A stretch of 64,000 nt of DNA. Source: Siphonodentalium dalli. Its lineage: Eukaryota; Mollusca; Scaphopoda; Gadilida; Siphonodentaliidae. The DNA lies in contig CP136062.1 of the NCBI GenBank assembly GCA_032622095.1, positions 227,120,578 through 227,184,577 of the forward strand. The letters run 5' to 3'. The notes below the pieces were generated by a model that saw only the letters and a program-made list of their open reading frames with translations, had not been told where the DNA came from and made no database searches. Positions 1-11,794 of this stretch are shown piece by piece. Every line of letters begins with the position of its first letter. The stretch's first letter is position 1. The translations under genes were made by a program, and so were the position numbers.

Positions 1-850
1 GTTAAACCACCAAGTCCATTAATTATAGAACAACTATATAGTATACCGTTGTTAAACCACCAAGTCCATTAATTATAGAACAACTATATAGTATACCGTG
101 GTTAAACCACCAAGTCCATTAATTATAAAACAACTATATAGTATACCGTTGTTAAACCACCAAGTACATTAATTATAGAACAACTATATAGTATACCGTG
201 GTTAAACCACCACGTCCATTAATTATAGAACAACTATATAGTATACCGTGGTTAAACCACCAAGTCCATTAATCATAGAATAACTATATAGTATACCGTG
301 GTTAAACCACCAAGTCCATTAATTATAGAACAACTATATAGTATACAGTGGTTAAACCACCAAGTCCATTAATTATAGAACAACTATACAGTATACCGTT
401 GTTAAACCACCAAGTCCATTAATCATAGAACAACTATATAGTATACCGTGGATAAACCACCAAGTCCATTAATTATAGAACAACTATATAGTATACAGTG
501 GTTAAACCACCAAGTACATTAATTATAGAACAACTATATAGTACACCGTGGTTAAACCACCACGACCATTAATTATAGAACAACTATATAGTATACCGTG
601 GTTAAACCACCAAATCCATTAATTATAGAACAACTATATAGTACACCGTGGTTAAACCACCAAGTACATTAATTATAGAACAACTATATAGTACACCGTG
701 GTTAAACCACCAAGTCCATTAATTATAGAACAACTATATAGTATACCGTGGTTAAAACACCAAGTCCATTAATTATAGAACAACTATATAGTATACCGTG
801 GTTAAACCACCAAGTACATTAATTATAGAACAACTATATAGTACACCGTG
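1..850. repeat. 50-bp satellite, 17 copies
   Basis: Head-to-tail 50-bp units starting GTTAAACCACCAAGTCCATT and ending TATAGTATACCG(T/G)(T/G). Seventeen units fit exactly into the first 850 bases and the array runs off the left edge of the window. Units differ by single substitutions (CAAGT/CACGT, GTATACC/GTACACC, AATTATA/AATCATA). The array breaks cleanly after 850, where the next GGTTGAAC no longer matches. No open frame is kept, so this is non-coding satellite DNA. Confidence 0.97.
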
Positions 851-853
851 GTT

Positions 854-1489
854 GAACTTTCACCGACTCGAATCAAGAAAACTTAGGGATAGCGGGTGTC
901 AGACCCCGCAACAAGGAAGAAGCCATTAAAAACGTAATAAACAAACAGAAAACAACACTTGTATATGCAGTAACACGCACAATCATCATACGTACTCACG
1001 TCCTTGTATCATCCATCCATCCATAGCATTAAATAAGTATAGGAGATGGCAACAATACGCTTTTAGCTAACTGTCAAACCTATTCTCATTCATGACTATT
1101 ATTTACTGATGGTATATACATATTAATATTTGATTGACTATATTTGACTATATTCCAATTATTTCCGATTACACTTCCGGTTATCGAATGTAAATAGTGA
1201 ATAAATAAAGAAATTGCAATAGCTCCCTTGGGTTGAACATTTTGCAATAGAATTTTCCAACGGGCACATCACCTTTTGACAATTTCCAAACTAACACCCT
1301 ATAAATATCACCCCTATAATTAACACACCTATGATCACCTTCAATTTACCTTCAATTTACCTTTAATTTACCTTTGATCTTCAGCCTGTGTTAAGCTATT
1401 AAGCTTTCTCTTGTATTTGGCTACTTGTCTTATGAGTTAACTTTAATGGTGTTTACGTATTAATATAAGTCAAAATAAAATTTATTTGG
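854..1489. other. AT-rich spacer, no gene seen
   Basis: No gene-like frame. It holds a short CCAT run near 1010-1024 and, at about 1340-1378, three to four near-repeats of TTCAATTTACC. It may include the 3' untranslated end of the retrotransposon to its right, but I see no diagnostic tail. Confidence 0.5.
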
Positions 1490-3232
1490 TTATCCTCACC
1501 AGCTATCGTTGAGATAGGAGTTGAATTGGTCAAGGGAGTCAGCTGTCACACATAGATTTGTCAGATTACTCAAGGTCGTCGGAGATCTTCTTGGCAATGT
1601 TGGTACCGCCTCTTATATATTTTTGCTTGGGTGTCCTCTGATTCTGTCATCTTTGGGGTTGCCCATTGTTATGTCTGTCGTATTTTATCTGTTTTGTATT
1701 TCGTAAAGCTGGGTCATTTCGTTTCTCTTTCTTCAAAATTCGAAAGTTGGTATATCAAGATGTCGTAGACTCTCTTCATAAGATTTATTTTGTGTTTTCT
1801 TCACCAGCTGTGTGGCTCTTTTATTTTATCCCTTCTTAAATATGGGTTCCAAATTGATGAGCCACATTCAAGGGTAGGTCTGACGTGTGGTTTGTGTGGT
1901 ACATTGAACATGTCTTCGTCCATATATTGAAATGTTCGCCCTATAATTCCTAACTTCTGGTTTGCTTTGTTCACAATTGTTGAGACATGTGTATTGAATT
2001 TCATATTTTGTCAAATGTATACTCCAACATCCTTTTCTTCTTCGGCTGTCCCTATAGTATGGATTTATCCGTTCTCAGAAATTGTGTATACTAATGTTGG
2101 TTATGTTTATTCCCAAGGTGCATTACTTTACATTTGTCTTCATTGAAGCGTAGTATAGCCATCATTCTGTCTGACAAGCTAGACAATGCCTATATGTCTT
2201 TAAAAAGATTCTGACAATCGATGTTCGATGCTAGGTTTTAGTATACGTTTGTATACCACCCGCAAATATCGTTATATTTCTGTCAATTACCTCTCTGCTA
2301 TCAGTTATGTAGATACGAAATGGTGTCGGACCCAGGAGAGACCGTTGTGGAATTCCGCTGGTAACTGTACTAGCAGTTGATGGTTGTCCTCCTATTTTTA
2401 ATGTGTGCAAACGGTTTGTTAAGACGTCTTTGGTCTACTGTGTGATTATTTCGTATATCCCATAGCTGTTTATCTTATTTAACAAGCGGCTGTGTGGTAT
2501 CGTATCAAATAAAATAAAATGCTTTCCTGGAGTCAAAGTATGCTGCATTTATTCCCTTACCTTGATTGTCTCATATATACCAGTCTTCTTCGACTTCTAG
2601 GAGTTGGGTTACACATTTATTCTGAGCCCAGCATCAGTGTTTCTACTCTGTGGATAGGCTGTTTGATTCCATGTGGTCCATTATATTGTCGCGGACGAAT
2701 CTCTACAGTATAGTACTTGCTACACCTGTCAAGCTTACTGGTCGATAGTTGCCTTGGGTCCAAGTTCTTTCTTTGTTGTTTATGGGAACTACAGGGAACT
2801 CCTTCTTCGATATATGTTTTTTAAATCGTTATCAGTGGTGTACTATAAGACTTGATGCAGTTACACATAGAAACACCGGATGAAGTTGGTCCCCCTCGGG
2901 TGATTTTGTTGAATCCAACGCGATGAGATTGTTCTCCGCTTGTTCTGGTGCCACTACTATGGTGTTTAGCTCGTCTAAGAATTAGCGGTCATCATGTTCC
3001 GGGAAAGGATCATCCTAATCATTTGAAAATACGCTGCTGAAGTATGCATTGGAAATCCCATGCAGCCTTGTCTTTATTGTCTCGACTAATATTTCCATCT
3101 TTATCTTATATGTCGGCTATACTTTTTTTATTTTGGTATTCTGCTTGACGTCGCTCCAGAAGGATTTTGAGTCTTTCTTGAAGTCAGCGGCAAATGTTAT
3201 TTCAAAGTCCTTGTGGGGTTGTTTGGTTCTTT

Positions 3233-4208
3233 TGGTGGTTAGATTGCGTGCAGCCACATATTATTTGAATGTTTTGGTGGTTAGATTGCGTGCAGCCACA
3301 TATGATTTGAATGTTTTGGTGGCTAGATTGCGTGCAGCCACATAAGATTTGAATGTTTTGGTGGCTAGATTGCGTGCAGCCACATATTATTTGATTGTTT
3401 TGGTGGTTAGATTGCGTGCAGCCACATATGATTTGAATGTTTTGGTGGTTAGATTGCGTGCAGCCACATATGATTTGAATGTTTTGGTGGTTAGATTGCG
3501 TGCAGCCTCATATGATTTGAATGTTTTGGTGGTTAGATTGCGTGCAGCCACATATGATTTGAATGTTTTGGTGGTTAGATTGCGTGCAGCCACATATGAT
3601 TTGAATGTTTTGGTGGTTAGGTCACGTGACAGCCACATATGATTTGAATGTTTTGGTGGTTAGATTGCGTGCAGTCACATATGATTTGAATGTTTTGGTG
3701 GTTAGACTGCGTGCAGCCACATATGATTTGAATGTTTTGGTGGTTAGGTCACGTGACAGCCACATATGATTTGAATGTTTTGGTGGTTAGACTGCGTGCA
3801 GCCACATATGATTTGAATGTTTTGGTGGTTAGGTCACGTGACAGCCACATATGATTTGAATGTTTTGGTGGTTAGACTGCGTGCAGCCACATATGATTTG
3901 AATGTTTTGGTGGTTAGGTCACGTGACAGTCACATATGATTTGAATGTTTTGGTGGTTAGACTGCGTGCAGCCACATATGATTTGAATGTTTTGGTGGTT
4001 AGGTCACGTGACAGCCACATATGATTTGAATGTTTTGGTGGTTAGACTGCGTGCAGCCACATATGATTTGAATGTTTTGGTGGTTAGGTCACGTGACAGC
4101 CACATATGATTTGAATGTTTTGGTGGTTAGACTGCGTGCAGCCACATATGATTTGAATGTTTTGGTGGTTAGGTCACGTGACAGCCACATATGATTTGAA
4201 TGTTTTGT
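3233..4208. repeat. 42/43-bp minisatellite inside R1 ORF2 linker
   Basis: About 23 units built on GTTTTGGTGGTTAGATTGCG plus TGCAGCCACATATGATTTGAAT (42 bp). Read on the minus strand, 42 bp is 14 codons, so the first half encodes repeats of KTFKSYVAARNLTT and stays open for 83 residues (3387-3638). From about 3600 a second variant of 43 bp, with the palindrome GTCACGTGAC in place of GATTGCGTGC, alternates with the 42-bp variant. The higher-order unit is therefore 85 bp, and the extra base breaks the frame. The unit is single-copy linker sequence of the retrotransposon, which continues intact on both sides. Confidence 0.93.
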
Positions 4209-4321
4209 CCGATTTGTAGTGGATATATTTCGTACGTTTTCCTTTGACGGCATTCAGCGCTTCTTTTGTCATCCATACTTTCTTCTTTTTCTTATTCTCC
4301 CCTGTCGTTGTTAGATGAACT

Positions 4322-4416
4322 GTTTGGTCTCTGATAGTTATGATATTTCTTGTTTTGGTCTCTGATAGTTATGATATTTCTTGTTTTGGTCTCTGATAGT
4401 TATGATATTTCTTGTT
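4322..4416. repeat. 31-bp triplication inside R1
   Basis: Three adjacent near-identical copies of a 31-bp unit, TTTTGGTCTCTGATAGTTAT plus GATATTTCTTG. It lies in the endonuclease-to-RT linker of R1, close to the IITIRDQ motif. Since 31 is not a multiple of three, it shifts the frame. Confidence 0.93.
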
Positions 4417-4559
4417 AAGTAGTCCGACGATTCCTCTACTGCCATCGAGTTTATTTTCATCCAATCCAATATTGTAAGTAGTTCGTTCTCTTTGTCATAA
4501 TTCGCTTTATTGTATACTGTTATGAATGAAATAGTTATTTGCATTTTTCTCAGTTATTT

Positions 4560-4939
4560 AAAAATATCCGTTGGAGGTTTATTGGTCTCAATTGACGATA
4601 TATATGTTAACTTCTGTTTGTTGTACTATTGATGGAGCCATTTGTTCATGTTTTTCTTTGTTATCAGCAATGTAACCTATACCCACTTCTATACATTGGC
4701 CCATTCAAATAGATGATAGTGTAATATAGGTTTCATCTCAACTTTCTTTAAAAAATAGTTTTGAATACTCTGGCAAGATGTATCAAAAAGTTATTTATAA
4801 TACTCTCCAATTTTCAAACTATTTGATTACAAATACAGAACTTTATCCCCTAGAATTCTTGATTACAAATACAATACAAACACTTCAAAATTTGTAACCA
4901 TTACAAATACAATACAGATACAGAATATGTTTCCCCATC
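4560..4939. other. AT-rich spacer
   Basis: No recognisable coding or repeat signal except runs of AATACA-like sequence at 4808-4925 (ATTACAAATAC repeated with variation). It sits between the 5' remnant of R1 and the SINE. Confidence 0.5.
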
Positions 4940-4953
4940 CCTGATAACGAGTG

Positions 4954-5256
4954 GGGTCCTCGGTGGCTCAATCGGTTAGGGGTACAACTCCAAGTCATTT
5001 CACCCTCCAGCGCTGGCGATAAGGGTTCAAATCCAAATGTTACCATCATAACTCGAAATCGTTATCTGGTGGAGTAGCCAGTTACTCGCCGATGGCCGGT
5101 GAGTTGCCTCACAAGGTCGACGAGTTTATCAGCTATTGAAATCACTGTTAGATTAGCCGTAAGTGGAGTGCGGATTTCCTCCACCGTTAAAACTGGCAAT
5201 ATCGTGATATGGCCTTAGTTGTTGAAAGCGACATTAAACCCCAATCAATCAATCAA
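4954..5256 (+). mobile_element. tRNA-derived SINE with 14-bp target-site duplication
   Basis: The head is tRNA-like. A box-A match (GTGGCTCAATCGGTTAGG, 4963-4980) is followed about 50 bases later by a box-B match (GGTTCAAATCC, 5027-5037), the two internal RNA polymerase III promoter blocks. A body follows with GTGGAGTGCGGATTTCCTCC near 5165-5184. The tail ends in CCCAATCAATCAATCAA, an ATCA microsatellite. The insertion is flanked by a perfect 14-bp direct repeat, CCTGATAACGAGTG, at 4940-4953 and 5257-5270. The body resembles widely spread metazoan SINE core domains, as I recall them; the subfamily is not assigned. The intact duplication implies a fairly recent insertion. Confidence 0.92.
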
Positions 5257-5270
5257 CCTGATAACGAGTG

Positions 5271-6992
5271 AGTCTCTACTCTCTAGCACAAACATTCAAG
5301 AACTAACCCAAACATATGTTTAACATTCTCTTTACTAAATACTAATTGACGAGTAGTTATCTTATGAAATTTTAAGATAATAAGTTCAACATAGGCCGTT
5401 TGTTCAACTTATTATAAAGACAATTCCCAACACTGAAAAGGAATCCATTTGTACTTGTATCATAAGTTCATATGTTTGTCGTCTGATTATATTTCTTTTT
5501 AACACCACTATAGACTAATAATAGATCATTCCATAGACCGCCATGTTTCAGGTAAAGAGAGAAGTTACGGCCCTGACAGTGACTGGTCCTCTCCTCCGTT
5601 GTTATCTGAACAGAACGCTGAACGCCATTAGCATTATACGCGACGATTATAACTGAGAGATTGTTTCCTCGTTTGGGTCTCCCATAAAGTCTATATAGTT
5701 TAGAATTCTTTCATTTCGGTTCACCGACAATGTTTCTGCACATAAGTTAATTTGATCATTTAGAATTCAAGCCCTCGTTGTTATTACGCGAAAAAAATAT
5801 TCCTCATTCAACATCGCCCATTAAACCTGTTCCTAATACCTTTATCATAGCAAGCATTCCCTGAATTTCGAAAAACGCCGCGCACGATGGCAGTTTCAAT
5901 GGAAAAACACTTCTCAGTTGTCAATGGCAGGTAGATTTATGTTCTCGCTCGTCATCGAATGCGAGAAAACGCGAGAAAAAATTGACCCCAAACATGTTCG
6001 ACAATTAGTCTGGCATCAGAATGCGTTTAACACCGGTTACGAAGTCGTATCGGTTACGATCAAACAGCTGTTGACAGAGCAAGCTAATGTTTACCGGCGT
6101 TCTCTCACTCCTCTAATTAAAAGATGATAGAGTTATGAGTACCAAGTATGTGTTAGAACATAAATCATGGAATTTTATGTTTTCACTTGCATGTCTTCAA
6201 AGCTTGGTCGTGTGAACATTCTACAAGATCCGTGACGGAGGCGTAGTCATGCAGTCAATGTTGATTTTAAATGCATTTGGATATTTTCTTCGCAAATGCC
6301 GCATGTTAGCAATTGATATTTTAAATAAATTTGGATATTATGGTCTCAAATGCCGCATGTTTGAAATTGATCTTATTTTCAGAAGGACGAAGATCAATAT
6401 GTGGAATTAATTACATATTATTTATTTTTGTTTAAGATACCGAGGATTTGAGATCATATTAAGGATGGCAATGGCCGTATTCACACAGCGGCGGCGACGA
6501 TGTAGACATCTGGGGTCGGTTTAGATCATGCCAAGAATCTCTACTCTGGCTAACGCCCGTAGAGATCATATTCCACCAATACAAAACGTTGGAACTTTTT
6601 GAAGTGTTGACAGGGAGCCTTATAAAGTCGAAAAAATAACGCGGGGAATATATTACTTAATTATTATCTGTTCCTTAGTAATGTACTTGCAGCCCACCAA
6701 TTTATAATATCTAACATTTCCTCCTTACTCACAGGGATATCATCAGAATCGAATCGACGCAAAGAAATTCTTTTCCATTTTGTTTACTCATACATTTCAT
6801 CAACGAAACGCTTTAATTAGGCCCCCTCCGCTAACAAATATAGGCGAGATCCTCCTTTGCGTTAAAAATGTTGACTACCTCAGATGAAATTTCAAAAGCA
6901 GGATAGGACTGACAGCAATCACAACCACACCATACATCATCCTGTATATATGTTATGCTCGTCATCTACGTTGTATTTGTTAAAATGTTAAT
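5271..6992. other. Unassigned unique-looking sequence
   Basis: I see no recognisable gene. A 69-codon frame at 5918-6127 has no domain I know and lacks coding support. A degenerate copy of the 43-bp unit found in quantity at 59.2-59.9 kb (ACTAAATACTAATTGACGAG) sits at 5334-5353. A short direct duplication around 6270-6365 shares the words GATATTTT and AAATGCCGCATGTT. Confidence 0.4.
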
Positions 6993-7075
6993 GGGAGAGG
7001 GGCGGATTTAAGTTGTTATAACTTGTGCCCCGATCCCTCTTGTAATATAATATTATATTACAATAAAATATGTTT
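6993..7075 (+). repeat. Dispersed repeat, inverted partner at 51971-52047
   Basis: An 80-bp block (GGGGCGGATTTAAGTTGTTA, then TTGTGCCCCGATCCCTCTTG, then an AT-rich stretch with TAATATTATATTAC) recurs almost unchanged, reverse-complemented, at 51971-52047. A weaker relative is near 57085-57130. It looks like the 3' end of an interspersed element. Confidence 0.8.
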
Positions 7076-7119
7076 AAACAAAAAATGTACTTCACTGTGT
7101 AGGTGAAGGCCATTAGAAG

Positions 7120-10100
7120 CTATGGGACACCCGGTGGCTCGGTAGTTATAGGTATACATGATAGTATGTGGCTCGGTAGTTATAGGTATACATGATAGTA
7201 TGTGGCTCGGTAGTTATAGGTATACATGATAGTATGTGGCTCGGTCGTTATAGGTATACATGATAGTATGTGGCTCGGTCGTTATTGGTATAAATGATAG
7301 TATGTGGCTCGGTAGTTATAGGTATACATGATAGTATGTGGCTCGGTCGTTATAGGTATACATGATAGTATGTGGCTCGGTCGTTATAGGTATACATGAT
7401 AGTATGTGGCTCGGTCGTTATAGGTATACATGATAGTATGTGGCTCGGTCGTTATAGGTATACATGATAGTATGTGGCTCGGTCGTTATAGGTATACATG
7501 ATAGTACGTGGCTCGGTCGTTATAGGTATACATGATAGTATGTGGCTCGGTCGTTATTGGTATACATGATAGTATGTGGCTCGGTCGTTATAGGTATACA
7601 TGATAGTATGTGGCTCGGTCGTTATAGGTATACATGATAGTATGTGGCTCGGTCGTTATAGGTATACATGATAGTATGTGGCTCGGTCGTTATAGGTATA
7701 CATGATAGTATGTGGCTCGGTCGTTATAGGTATACATGATAGTATGTGGCTCGGTCGTTATAGGTATACATGATAGTATGTGGCTCGGTCGTTATAGGTA
7801 TACATGATAGTATGTGGCTCGGTCGTTATAGGTATACATGATAGTATGTGGCTCGGTTGTTATAGGTTAGTATGTGGCTCGGTTGTTATAGGTATACATG
7901 ATAGTATGTGGCTCGGTCGTTATAGGTATACATGATAGTATGTGGCTCGGTCGTTATAGGTATACATGATAGTATGTGGCTCGGTCGTTATAGGTATACC
8001 TGATAGTATGTGGCTCGGTAGTTATAGGTATATATGATAGTATGTGGCTCGGTCGTTATAGGTATACATGATAGTATGTGGCTCGGTAGTTATAGGTATA
8101 CATGATAGTATGTGGCTCGGTCGTTATAGGTATACATGATAGTATGTGGCTCGGTCGTTATAGGTATACATGATAGTATGTGGCTCGGTCGTTATAGGTA
8201 TACATGATAGTATGTGGCTCGGTCGTTATAGGTATAAATGATAGTATGTGGCTCGGTCGTTATAGGTATACATGATAGTATGTGGCTCGGTCGTTATAGG
8301 TATAAATGATAGTATGTGGCTCGGTCGTTATAGGTATACATGATAGTATGTGGCTCGGTCGTTATAGGTATACATGATAGTATGTGGCTCGGTCGTTATT
8401 GGTATAAATGATAGTATGTGGCTCGGTCGTTATAGGTATACATGATAGTATGTGGCTCGGTCGTTATATGTATACATGATAGTATGTGGCTCGGTCGTTA
8501 TAGGTATAAATGATAGTATGTGGCTCGGTCGTTATAGGTATACATGATAGTATGTGGCTCGGTCGTTATATGTATACATGATAGTATGTGGCTCGGTCGT
8601 TATTGGTATACATGATAGTATGTGGCTCGGTCGTTATAGGTATACATGATAGTATGTGGCTCGGTCGTTATAGGTATACATGATAGTATGTGGCTCGGTC
8701 GTTATAGGTATACATGATAGTATGTGGCTCGGTCGTTATAGGTATACATGATAGTATGTGGCTCGGTAGTTATAGGTATACATGATAGTATGTGGCTCGG
8801 TCGTTATAGGTATACATGATAGTATGTGGCTCGGTCGTTATAGGTATACATGATAGTATGTGGCTCGGTCGTTATAGGTATACATGATAGTATGTGGCTC
8901 GGTAGTTATAGGTATACATGATAGTATGTGGCTCTGTCGTTATAGGTATACATGATAGTATGTGGCTCGGTCGTTATAGGTATACATGATAGTATGTGGC
9001 TCGGTCGTTATAGATATACATGATAGTATGTGGCTCGGTCGTTATAGATATACATGATAGTATGTGGCTCGGTCGTTATTGGTATACATGATAGTATGTG
9101 GCTCGGTCGTTATAGGTATACATGATAGTATGTGGCTCGGTCGTTATTGGTATACATGATAGTATGTGGCTCGGTCGTTATTGGTATACATGATAGTATG
9201 TGGCTCGGTCGTTATAGGTATACATGATAGTATGTGGCTCGGTCGTTATAGGTATACATGATAGTATGTGGCTCGGTCGTTATAGGTATACATGATAGTA
9301 TGTGGCTCGGTCGTTATAGGTATACATGATAGTATGTGGCTCGGTCGTTATAGGTATACATGATAGTATGTGGCTCGTCGTTATAGGTATACATGATAGT
9401 ATGTGGCTCGGTAGTTATAGGTATACATGATAGTATGTGGCTCGGTCGTTATATGTATACATGACAGTATGAGGCTCGGTCGTTATTGGTATACATGATA
9501 GTATGTGGCTCGGTCGTTATAGGTATACATGATAGTATGTGGCTCGGTGGTTATAGGTATACATGATAGTATGTGGCTCGGTCGTTATAGGTATATATGA
9601 TAGTATGTGGCTCGGTAGTTATAGGTATACATGATAGTATGTGGCTCGGTCGTTATTGGTATACATGATAGTATGTGGCTCGGTCGTTATTGGTATACAT
9701 GATAGTATGTGGCTCGGTCGTTATAGGTATACATGATAGTATGTGGCTCGGTCGTTATTGGTATACATGATAGTATGTGGCTCGGTCGTTATAGGTATAC
9801 ATGATAGTATGTGGCTCGGTGGTTATAGGTATACATGATAGTATGTGGCTCGGTCGTTATAGGTATATATGATAGTATGTGGCTCGGTAGTTATAGGTAT
9901 ACATGATAGTATGTGGCTCGGTCGTTATTGGTATACATGATAGTATGTGGCTCGGTCGTTATAGGTATACATGATAGTATGTGGCTCGGTCGTTATAGGT
10001 ATACATGATAGTATGTGGCTCGGTGGTTATAGGTATACATGATAGTATGTGGCTCGGTCGTTATAGGTATACATGATAGTATGTGGCTCGGTCGTTATAG

Positions 10101-11070
10101 GTATACATGATAGTATGTGGCTCGGTCGTTATAGGTATACATGATAGTATGTGGCTCGGTCGTTATAGGTATACATGATAGTATGTGGCTCGGTCGTTAT
10201 AGGTATATATGATAGTATGTGGCTCGGTAGTTATAGGTATACATAGTATGTGGCTCGGTCGTTATAGGTATACATGATAGTATGTGGCTCGGTCGTTATA
10301 GGTATACATGATAGTATGTGGCTCGGTCGTTATAGGTATACATGATAGTATGTGGCTCGGTCGTTATAGGTATACATGATAGTATGTGGCTCGGTAGTTA
10401 TAGGTATACATGATAGTATGTGGCTCGGTCGTTATAGGTATACATGATAGTATGTGGCTCGGTCGTTATAGGTATACATGATAGTATGTGGCTCGGTCGT
10501 TATAGGTATACATGATAGTATGTGGCTCGGTCGTTATAGGTATACATGATAGTATGTGGCTCGGTCGTTATTGGTATACATGATAGTATGTGGCTCGGTC
10601 GTTATAGGTATACATGATAGTATGTGGCTCGGTCGTTATAGGTATACATGATAGTATGTGGCTCGGTCGTTATATGTATACATGATAGTATGTGGCTCGG
10701 TCGTTATAGGTATACATGATAGTATGTGGCTCGGTCGTTATAGGTATACATGATAGTATGTGGCTCGGTCGTTATAGGTATACATGATAGTATGTGGCTC
10801 GGTCGTTATAGGTATACATGATAGTATGTGGCTCGGTCGTTATAGGTATACATGATAGTATGTGGCTCGACACTATGCATTAACATGTAAAAAAGTTGAT
10901 TCGATTCCAGATAAGTGCGGGTGTTAAGTTGTGACCGGCACAAGGGTGCGGTGACACAATTCGTGTAGCTGGCTATGTTGGTCACTTGAGCATGGAGCTC
11001 AGTATTAGTGAAGTAATTTCACATTCAACCATCTCCGTGTTATGTCCTCCAATAAAACTGATAGCGGCGT
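7120..11070 (+). mobile_element. Probable SINE disrupted by internal satellite expansion
   Basis: The sequence before the array, CACCCGGTGGCTCGGTAGTT (7129-7148), looks like a SINE head with a box A. Just after the array, TTGATTCGATTCCAG (10897-10911) looks like a box B. Removing the array would leave the two boxes at normal SINE spacing. A body follows with GCACAAGGGTGCGGTGACAC. No target duplication or tail could be fixed, so the ends are approximate. Confidence 0.5.
7139..10869. repeat. 34-bp satellite, about 110 copies
   Basis: Near-perfect head-to-tail array of a 34-bp unit, TATGTGGCTCGGTCGTTATA plus GGTATACATGATAG, over 3.7 kb. Variants are few (GTCG/GTAG/GTGG; TATAGG/TATTGG; TACATG/TATATG/TAAATG) and are scattered or locally shared, so the array has homogenised. 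A few units are shorter, for example near 7860-7875 and 10235-10250. Each unit contains GTGGCTCGGTCGTTA, close to an RNA polymerase III box A. No reading frame is maintained. Confidence 0.98.
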
Positions 11071-11794
11071 GATTAACCTATATGAATGCGACAGTGATCA
11101 TAAACCTCATCAAACCACCTTATGGGTGTTATCCAATGCATATTTCATTATGTCAGTGATAATACTGCACGTCTCTCACAGAATTGTAAATATATATCGC
11201 ACATTTCGAATCAGAACACCAACTAACCCCATATATGTTCCCCCTTCGTTCCCTAGCATACATATGTGTACACCATATACACTTCCCGTAGTAAAAGAAA
11301 CAGTACTTCTGTGCACCGGAAATTTGATTATCTCAACCTGATACCATACACCTGCCAAACCAAGAAGCGTGGGTGTTCAAAGGGGCACAACTCCAACGTT
11401 TGAATCAAATCATTTCCTGCGAAGTGGTCGAACGTGTGAGCCACAGAAACCGACAGTCAAACGCTGATGAAAGAGCTGTTCGTCAGAAAGAATGTCCTGT
11501 TTTCAGTTTGGCAACAGGAATCGATCGAATTGATGCTGTGTGGAGGCCGATTCAAAACCCGAATAAAAGAAACTAAATCATGAATGAGTGTCTTGTCTCG
11601 CAGGTTCTGTAAAGGGCGAGTTCCGATTGAGACGAATAAACGCACACCCTGACCAGCTTCATCTCATTAAGACACAAAGCGAGCATACTTTGCTGCAATT
11701 AACACCGCAGCACCTGAAGAAGTAGTTAGCTCGTTTTTTATCTATCCTACGAAAACATCTTAATGTGTCGAACAATTACTTCACGGCTGCACTT
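10870..11794. other. Spacer after the 34-bp array
   Basis: It contains the tail of the presumed SINE (to about 11070) and then sequence with no recognised gene. Open frames of 99 and 67 codons (11042-11341, 11373-11576) show no domain I recognise and overlap frames on the other strand, so I do not call them. Confidence 0.4.

Larger units (their letters stand above)
1490..4545 (-). pseudogene. Decayed non-LTR retrotransposon ORF2 (R1): endonuclease C-end, linker, reverse transcriptase, C-terminal domain
   Basis: Reading the minus strand from 4545 down, one ORF2-like protein can be followed across frameshifts and stops. It starts with the endonuclease C-terminal stretch (KANYDKENELLTILDWMKIN, about 4540-4450) and a linker (KKKKKVWMTKEALNAVKGKR, about 4310-4220). 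Next come SKSFWSDVKQNTK (about 3170-3130), the reverse-transcriptase palm motifs GNYRPVSLTGVAS (about 2755-2710) and CVTQLLEV, and GIPQ-like and LGIIGRTFQYMDEDMF segments (about 1950-1900). The C-terminal region continues to about 1490 with matches to TRGHPSK-type sequence. Such proteins copy their own RNA at a nicked target. This copy is dead: many stops, an unclear 5' end, and two internal tandem expansions. The order of motifs suits the Jockey/CR1 branch, but I would not name the family. Longest open piece: 67 residues at 1801-2004. Confidence 0.88.

Noticed and set aside
1-850. CRISPR array
   Set aside because: Units are contiguous 50-bp repeats with no unique spacers, in a eukaryotic context.
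3049-3642. Plus-strand open frames of 97-98 codons rich in VVRLRAATYDLN
   Set aside because: They are the antisense of the 42-bp minisatellite. The sense strand of the host retrotransposon is minus.
4954-5040. A functional tRNA gene
   Set aside because: Box A and box B are present, but no cloverleaf with acceptor and anticodon stems can be drawn. The downstream body, tail and target duplication identify a SINE.
5918-6127. 69-residue plus-strand frame (MSMAGRFMFSLVIECEKTRE...)
   Set aside because: No recognisable domain, no splice or promoter support, and length is within chance expectation.
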